64,000 nucleotides of DNA from Betaproteobacteria bacterium. GTDB lineage: Bacteria; Pseudomonadota; Gammaproteobacteria; Burkholderiales; Burkholderiaceae_F. The notes beneath the pieces are model-generated. The model ran no database searches. It was given only the letters and a program-made list of their open reading frames with translations, and was not told the DNA's origin. The stretch lies in contig BOKW01000002.1 of the NCBI GenBank assembly GCA_016861185.1, positions 558,001 through 622,000 of the forward strand, read 5' to 3'. Of this stretch, positions 59,120 through 64,000 are shown one piece after another. Both the position numbers and the translations under genes were made by a program. Positions within the stretch are counted from its first letter, which is position 1. Each line of letters opens with the position of its first letter.

Positions 59120-60709
59120 CGTGCCCCTCCCCGTTGGCTGGCAAACCGTCATGCTACGCCCGGTATCCGCTGCGGCGAGCTGCCTCAACAGGCCGGGGGT
59201 CGACGCGATGCCGATCGCCCGCCGCGTTTCGGCGCCGATGCCGTGGCGCAGCGCCGCTTCACCCCAACGCGATCCGTCGGGTCGCAGGAACAACCAGGCC
59301 TCGGGATTCGGCAGCAGCGCCGCGTGGCAGTGGTCGAGGTAGTCGTCGACGATCGCTTTCGCCGGCTCGACGATCGCGCATTCGGACGCTGCCGCCGCAT
59401 CGCCGGCCATGAGCGACATCGGACCGTGCCGCCCGGAGGGCCGGCGCAATTCGTGCCCCAGCCTCAGGCCGACCAGCTGCCCGAGGCGCAGCGGCGCCGC
59501 GAGCAACAGCGCGATGGCCACCGCGAGCTGCGCCTTGCGCAGCGCCTGCGGCTGCAGCGAGCGCCCGCCGGCCGCTTCCGCGAACAGACGCTCGGGCAGC
59601 GCCCGCAGTGCAGCGAGCGTCGCCGGATCGGCGAAGCGCTCGAGCGCCAGGCGGTCGCTCCCGGCCCGCCCGGGTGCTGCACCGCCGCCGAGGCGGCGCT
59701 TGTAGTGCCCCAGTTGGTCGAGTTGCGATGCGGGCGCCTTCACCCACTGACGGGCAATGCCGAACAGCGTGACCGCGAGCCCGCGCGCGAACGTGCCCGC
59801 CTGCCGCTCGCCGCCCGGTCCGAGGTATTCGCCCAGCAGCAGCTTGAAGTTGACCGGTTCGACCAGCGTCGCGAGGCTGATCACCCGGCGCGGATAGCCG
59901 AGCCGGCGCGCCAGCGCCGAGGCCGCCAGCCGCAGGTGCTCGCCGCGCAGCCGCACCGTGGACGGCGAGAGGCTGCGGGAGGAGCCGTCGCGGGAAAGCC
60001 GCCCCGAGTGCGCCGCCCAGGCCAGGTAGCGCTCGAGGTCGCGTCGGAAAGTGACCGGAAACGCGTCGAGCGGCAGCTGTGACGGGCGCGCCGGGCGAGC
60101 GGGCGAGGCGAGCCGCAGCTGCGGCCAGCCCGCGACCAGTCCCGCCGCCTCGTTCCAGCACTCGGCTGCCTGCCGGCGAAACGCCCGCGCCCGCGCTTCT
60201 CCCGCATTCGCCGCGAGGCGCCCGGCGATCGCCTCGAGCAGCGCGTCCGACACCCGCTGCGGCTCGATGCCGGCCGCCGACGCCTCGCGAATCAGCCGCG
60301 ACAGCCCGTAGCGCAGCCGCCGCGTGGGCAGCCGCTCGCGCAGCGCCGCCCAGTGCGGCGCGAGCGCAGTGCCGCGGGGCGGCGGAGCGGCCTCGCCGCG
60401 ATGCAGCGCAATCGCCTGCCTCACGCGCCAGCGTATGTTGGCGACCGTCTTGTCGGCGCGGCCCCGGGCCGGCCTCGGCACCCTGGCCAGCCGGCGATCG
60501 AGCTCGGCCGCGTCGGCCGGCGTCGCGGCCGCGTCGCTGCCGAGCATCGCGCACAACGCCCGGATCGCCGCCCGGCAGTCGCGCCGGTCACGCGCGGCGA
60601 GCCCGGAGTCCGCCTCGATCCAGGCCTGCAGGTCGGCGAGGCTGACTGCGGGCGCATCGGCTTGGCCGGCAGTCGGTTGGGGAGAATCGGTAGAACGCAT
60701 GCCTGGCAT
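59120..60709 (-). CDS. Truncated tyrosine-recombinase-like protein without its own stop
   Basis: About 530 residues in one frame with egtD. The N-terminal part has the SAM-like DNA-binding architecture of phage-type integrases (LADLQAWIEADSGLAARDRR, VANIRWRVRQAIALHRG). The box I arginine appears as Arg408 in APLRLGQLVGLRLGHELRR. Box II is reduced to STPGLLRQLAA with Arg509 but without the usual histidines, and the frame then passes directly into egtD, so the C-terminal catalytic Tyr region is missing. It should be inactive as a recombinase. It has its own promoter. Alternative starts are ATG 60709 and ATG 60697. Confidence 0.6.
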
Positions 60710-60769
60710 GGCCGCACCCGGATCGTTCAGTTGTCGCTTCAGTTACTCAGGCTTCGAGAATACTCCGTC

Positions 60770-60798
60770 TATATACGACGAACAATTATTCCAATCAA
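60770..60798 (-). promoter_or_regulatory. Promoter of the recombinase–egtD frame
   Basis: Minus-strand -35 TTGATT (complement of 60793–60798), a 17-base spacer and -10 TATATA (complement of 60770–60775). It lies in an AT-rich island between this gene and the DctM gene and would start transcription about 55 bases before the ATG at 60709. Confidence 0.65.
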
Positions 60799-60893
60799 TT
60801 CCCGACAAGGCATACCCGAGGGGTTCGCAAAAAGGTCGTCGTCGACAGGAGCGGGGTGGGAAGTACCGCCCGGCACCGGCCGCCGGGACTCGC

Positions 60894-62204
60894 CTACCCG
60901 CCCATCATCTGGCTGGGCAGCCAGGTGGCAAGCCCCGGCACCAGGGCCAGCAGTACCATGGTGAGCAGCATGATCAGGACGAACGGCATCGCGCCCAGAA
61001 GCACGGTCGCAAGCGGCACCTGCGGCGCAACCCCCCTGAGCACGTACAGGTTCAGCCCCACCGGGGGGGTGATCAGCCCGACCTCCAGGTTGATCGTCAG
61101 GATCACCGCGAACCAGATCAGGTCGAAATTGTTGGCCTCCAGCACCGGAGTGAGAATCGGCATCACCATCACGATGATCGCCACCGGCGGCAGGAAGCAG
61201 CCGGCAAGCAGCAGGAACGCATTGATCGCCAGCATCAGCACCCAGCGATTCAGGCCGAGGTCGACCATCGCCTGCGCGGCGGTCTGCGTCACGTAGAGCA
61301 GCGACATCATGTACGAGAAGATCGCCGCCGCGCCGATGATCATCAGGATCATCGTCGACTCGCGCACCGTCTCGCTCATGATCCGCCAGAGGTCTTGTGC
61401 ACGCCAGGCGCGGTAGATCGCAACGACCAGGATCATCGCGAGCACCGCCGAGATCGCCGCCACCTCCGACGGCGTCGCGAGACCCCCGTACATCGCGTAG
61501 GCGATCGCGACGATGATCGCGATGAACGGCGAGACGCGCCCGAGCCCGTGCATCTTCTGCGCCAGCGTGTAGCGGGCGGCTTCGGTTTCGATCCCGCGGC
61601 GCGACAGCAGCGTGGCCAGCCACGCGTAGAGGGAGAAGAACACGACCAGCAGAACGCCCGGTACGATGCCGGCCAGGAACAGCCGCCCGATCGAGGTTTC
61701 GGTCGCCAGCCCGTAGAGGATCATCGTGATCGACGGCGGGATCAGGATGCCCAGCGTGCCGCCCGCGCAGATCGAGCCGGTGGCCAGCGCCGGCGAGACT
61801 CCGCGACGCAGCATCTCGGGAACGCCGGCCTTGCCGATCGCCGCCGCGGTTGCCGGGCTCGAGCCGCAGATCGCCGAGAACACGCCGCAGGCGAGGATGT
61901 TCGCGATCACCAGCCCGCCAGGCACGCGCGCCAGCCAGCGATGCAGCGACTCGTAGATGTCGCGGCCCGCCGCCGACGATCCGATCGCGGCACCCAGCAG
62001 CACGAACAGCGGGATCGTCAGCAGCGCGAACGACGCCAGCTCGTCCATCATCACGATCGGTACGTTCGCGATGCTGCCGAATCCCTGGAACGCCACGAGA
62101 AAGCCCAGCGAGACCAGCGTCAGCCCCCAGGCGATCGACAGGCCCGAGAACAGCACGAACAGCGTGATCACGAGGATCAGCAGGCCGACCTGCATCTCAG
62201 TCAT
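60894..62204 (-). CDS. dctM: TRAP transporter large permease (DctM)
   Basis: A 436-residue membrane protein with about twelve hydrophobic segments. Family blocks: TIPLFVLLGAAIGSSAAGRD near 60–79, VFSAICGSSPATAAAIGKAG near 107 and GTLGILIPPSITMILYGLAT near 149. It couples sodium entry to uptake of an organic acid or similar solute. It overlaps dctQ by eight bases. It belongs to the DctPQM set and is separate from the TAXI system upstream. Confidence 0.94.
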   Translation of the reverse strand: MTEMQVGLLILVITLFVLFSGLSIAWGLTLVSLGFLVAFQGFGSIANVPIVMMDELASFALLTIPLFVLLGAAIGSSAAGRDIYESLHRWLARVPGGLVIANILACGVFSAICGSSPATAAAIGKAGVPEMLRRGVSPALATGSICAGGTLGILIPPSITMILYGLATETSIGRLFLAGIVPGVLLVVFFSLYAWLATLLSRRGIETEAARYTLAQKMHGLGRVSPFIAIIVAIAYAMYGGLATPSEVAAISAVLAMILVVAIYRAWRAQDLWRIMSETVRESTMILMIIGAAAIFSYMMSLLYVTQTAAQAMVDLGLNRWVLMLAINAFLLLAGCFLPPVAIIVMVMPILTPVLEANNFDLIWFAVILTINLEVGLITPPVGLNLYVLRGVAPQVPLATVLLGAMPFVLIMLLTMVLLALVPGLATWLPSQMMGG

Positions 62205-62691
62205 GCGCGAGGCTCTCCGGCGCAGGCGAGCGCATCAGCTCGACCAGGTATTGCAGCGCGGTCAGGCCGAGCCCGACCGGCATCGTCAGGTACAGCGGCC
62301 ATTTGTGCGGCGCCCAGGTGCTCTCGCTGCGCTCGCCGCGCAGGAACGACTCCCAGGCGAGCTCGCCGCCCAGCACCGCCAGGTACAGGCAGACCAGCAT
62401 GCCGACGATCGCCACGATCGTGGCCAGGCGCCTGCGGTGGCGCTGCGGCAGATAGTGCGACAGCAGGTCGACGCCGACGTGGCCGTTGGTGCGCAGCGTG
62501 TACGGCGAGGCGAGGAACAGCGACGCCACCATCATGTAGACCGAGAACTCGATCTCCCAGAAAGTGGAGTTGCCGAGCGCGCGGTAGATCACGCTCCAGG
62601 TGATGACGACCGAGGCGGCTGCCAGCAGCACCGCCGCGACGACCGCCAGCAGGTCGCCGAGGCGGTCGACCGCCCGGATGAAAGCGCGCAT
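62197..62691 (-). CDS. dctQ: TRAP transporter small permease (DctQ)
   Basis: A 164-residue membrane protein with four hydrophobic segments (about 13–33, 44–65, 87–110 and 128–150), the DctQ layout. Blocks EIEFSVYMMVASLFLASPYT near 46–65 and LRTNGHVGVDLLSHYLP near 66–82 are typical. It starts 7 bases after the DctP stop and overlaps dctM. Confidence 0.92.
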   Translation of the reverse strand: MRAFIRAVDRLGDLLAVVAAVLLAAASVVITWSVIYRALGNSTFWEIEFSVYMMVASLFLASPYTLRTNGHVGVDLLSHYLPQRHRRRLATIVAIVGMLVCLYLAVLGGELAWESFLRGERSESTWAPHKWPLYLTMPVGLGLTALQYLVELMRSPAPESLAHD

Positions 62692-62698
62692 GCGCCGC

Positions 62699-63703
62699 TT
62701 ACTTGACCTGCAGCAGCGCGTCCATCAGGTCCTTGGCCTCGGGCGAGATCGCGGCGAACTCCTTCCAGGAGGTCTCCTTCGCCAGTGCGAGCCATTCGTC
62801 GAACTCGGCTTTGGTCATCTGGTGCACCTTGCCGCCGGCCTTGCGATAGGCCTCGGCCATCTTCTCGCCGGCCTCGCGCTGCAGCTTCAGGAAGTACTCG
62901 TCGGACTTGTCCGCCGCCTCCTCGAAGATCTTCTGCTGCGCCGGCGTGAGCTTGTCCCAGTGCTGCTTCGACATCACCAGCGGCTGCATGAGCATCCACA
63001 GCGTGTAGTCGCCCGGCACCGTCGCGTGCTTCGTCTGCTCGTACAGGCGCATGCTGACGAAGGTCTCGGCCGAAGTGAGCGTGGCGTTGAGCACACCGGA
63101 CTGCAACGCCGGATACAGTTCGCTCGAAGCCATGCTGACCACCGAGGAACCCGCGGCCTTCAGCATCGATTCGAAGGTGGGATCGGCCGCGCGCATCTTC
63201 AGCCCCGCCACCGACTTCGGATCGGTGATGTCGCGGTCTTTCGCGGCGAAGCCGCCCGGGGTCCACCACCAGGTGACGATGTGCACGCCGTTCCTGTGGG
63301 CAAGCTCCTGCAGCTTCTGCCGGTACGCCGACTTCTTCAGGCGCATCGCGAAGTCGAGGTTCGGGATCGTGCCCGGCAGGATCACTGCCGAGAACTCCTT
63401 CGCCTTGCCCGCCGCGTACGACATCGGGAAGATCGCCATCTCGAGCGTGCCGTTCTGCAGCGCGTCGAATTGCGCGACCGGCTTGATGCCCAGCGAGCTC
63501 GACGGGAAGATCCTGAATTTGATGTTCTTGTCCTGCCGGGTGACTTCCTCGACGAACACCCGCGCGGCGAGGTCGCGTCCGTCGGCGTTCGCCTTGAACT
63601 GGTGCGAGATCTTGATTTCCTGCGCGTTCGCAGCTGCGCTTGCGCCGAACGCGAACGCCAGCGCGACCGCCATTGCCGCGCCGATCCTGAGCGTGCCTGC
63701 CAT
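62699..63703 (-). CDS. dctP: TRAP transporter solute-binding protein (DctP)
   Basis: Periplasmic receptor of 334 residues. A signal peptide (AMAVALAFAFGASAAANA) is followed by the DctP fold: KISHQFKANADGRDLAARVF, RIFPSSSLGIKPVAQFDALQ near 70–89, and PLVMSKQHWDKLTPAQQKIF near 235. The ligand is unknown; DctP proteins bind dicarboxylates, sugar acids or aromatics. A GGGGGAGA ribosome site precedes the ATG. First of the dctPQM operon. Confidence 0.94.
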   Translation of the reverse strand: MAGTLRIGAAMAVALAFAFGASAAANAQEIKISHQFKANADGRDLAARVFVEEVTRQDKNIKFRIFPSSSLGIKPVAQFDALQNGTLEMAIFPMSYAAGKAKEFSAVILPGTIPNLDFAMRLKKSAYRQKLQELAHRNGVHIVTWWWTPGGFAAKDRDITDPKSVAGLKMRAADPTFESMLKAAGSSVVSMASSELYPALQSGVLNATLTSAETFVSMRLYEQTKHATVPGDYTLWMLMQPLVMSKQHWDKLTPAQQKIFEEAADKSDEYFLKLQREAGEKMAEAYRKAGGKVHQMTKAEFDEWLALAKETSWKEFAAISPEAKDLMDALLQVK

Positions 63704-63774
63704 GCTGTCTCCCCCCGTTTGCGGGCACGGCCCGCGAGCGGGCCGATCCCTTCTTCTGCCTGTAACCGTGACGC

Positions 63775-63803
63775 AATATGGGGGCGTCGCTCCGGCCTGT
63801 CAA
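63775..63803 (-). promoter_or_regulatory. Promoter of the dctPQM operon
   Basis: Minus-strand -35 TTGACA (complement of 63798–63803, perfect), a 17-base spacer and -10 CATATT (complement of 63775–63780). Between it and dctP a short palindrome GGCCCGCGAGCGGGCC (63729–63744) could be an operator or hairpin. Confidence 0.65.
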
Positions 63804-63834
63804 CCGCGTCGCAACCCTGCAGGGGCTGCCGGCC

Positions 63835-64000
63835 TCAGCTGTTTTCCGCGCCCGGATGGAAGCGCTTGACGCGATGCAGCGTGTTGCGATCGGTGTGATG
63901 CATCTCGCCGCCGGTCGCGGCGAGCTTCAGGACGAGGTCGGAGGTGTAGCTGAACGTACCATCGTCGTTGAAAGCGAACGTGCTCTCGAACGCGGTGGCC
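63835..64000 (-). CDS. Nitrobindin/FABP-like heme-binding protein, C-terminal part
   Basis: Only the last 54 residues are in the window; the gene runs off the right edge. The visible part is FAFNDDGTFSYTSDLVLKLA, then ATGGEMHHTDRNTLHRVKRF, then HPGAENS. The strand-rich sequence and the repeated HTDRNTLHRV end resemble the closing strands of FABP/nitrobindin-type beta-barrel proteins. The assignment is tentative without the N-terminus. The stop lies about 30 bases before the dctP promoter, on the same strand. Confidence 0.5.
   Translation of the reverse strand, partial: ATAFESTFAFNDDGTFSYTSDLVLKLAATGGEMHHTDRNTLHRVKRFHPGAENS

Noticed and set aside
63729..63744. Palindrome GGCCCGCGAGCGGGCC as a terminator of the partial FABP-like gene
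   Set aside because: It lies downstream of the dctP promoter and has no T-run; it was only noted with the promoter.

Overview
The window looks like ordinary chromosome of a high-GC betaproteobacterium of the order Burkholderiales. This rests on very high GC with strong third-position bias, on the gene order leuC–(entericidin)–leuD–leuB–asd–fimV–truA–trpF–trpB–trpA–accD–folC–dedD–cvpA–purF–metZ, and on the isc cluster and the recJ–prfB–lysS neighbourhood. Genus cannot be fixed from what is visible. There is no prophage, insertion sequence or CRISPR array.

Layout. (1) 0–11 kb: lolD and lolC (minus); then a plus-strand run of an RpfE/phosphoglycerate-mutase-like gene, recJ, prfB (with the classic +1 programmed frameshift), a GNAT acetyltransferase, an SDR, lysS, a NUDIX hydrolase and an SbtA/SbtB-type bicarbonate permease with its PII-like partner. 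(2) 10.9–16.9 kb: on the minus strand iscR-iscS-iscU-iscA-hscB-hscA-fdx-iscX plus a small VOC protein, headed by a sigma70-like promoter overlapped by a good match to an IscR type-1 box. (3) 17–24.6 kb: a methyltransferase, a low-molecular-weight phosphatase, uvrB, an aminotransferase, tRNA-Asn, a short hypothetical gene, a decayed choice-of-anchor-D-like pseudogene and metZ. A promoter, a SAM-II-type riboswitch and a terminator-like hairpin lie directly upstream of metZ. (4) 24.8–41 kb: the biosynthetic and house-keeping block (purine, tryptophan, leucine, threonine/lysine/methionine precursor, folate, fatty acid), tightly packed, often with ATGA overlaps. A repeat-like GC-rich hairpin has become the coding C-terminus of trpA. 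(5) 41–54.5 kb: an intradiol-dioxygenase-like protein, an M48 lipoprotein protease, an MFS carrier, aroC, a fused LplT/acyltransferase, an amidohydrolase, a renalase-like oxidoreductase, a CBS protein, hydroxypyruvate isomerase, prolyl iminopeptidase, metY, an alpha/beta hydrolase and a LysE exporter. (6) 54.6–64 kb: a TAXI-type TRAP transporter (binding protein, fused permease, DUF1850 protein), an ergothioneine-type histidine methyltransferase (EgtD) joined in frame to a truncated tyrosine-recombinase-like protein, a DctPQM-type TRAP transporter, and the end of a nitrobindin/FABP-like protein.

How the parts fit. Methionine and sulfur metabolism recurs: metZ under SAM control, metY, asd, the isc cluster and egtD. 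Amino-acid biosynthesis is grouped in translationally coupled chains. The most unusual items are the recombinase–EgtD open frame, the SAM-II leader in a betaproteobacterium, the SbtAB pair in an apparently heterotrophic background and the trpA repeat insertion.
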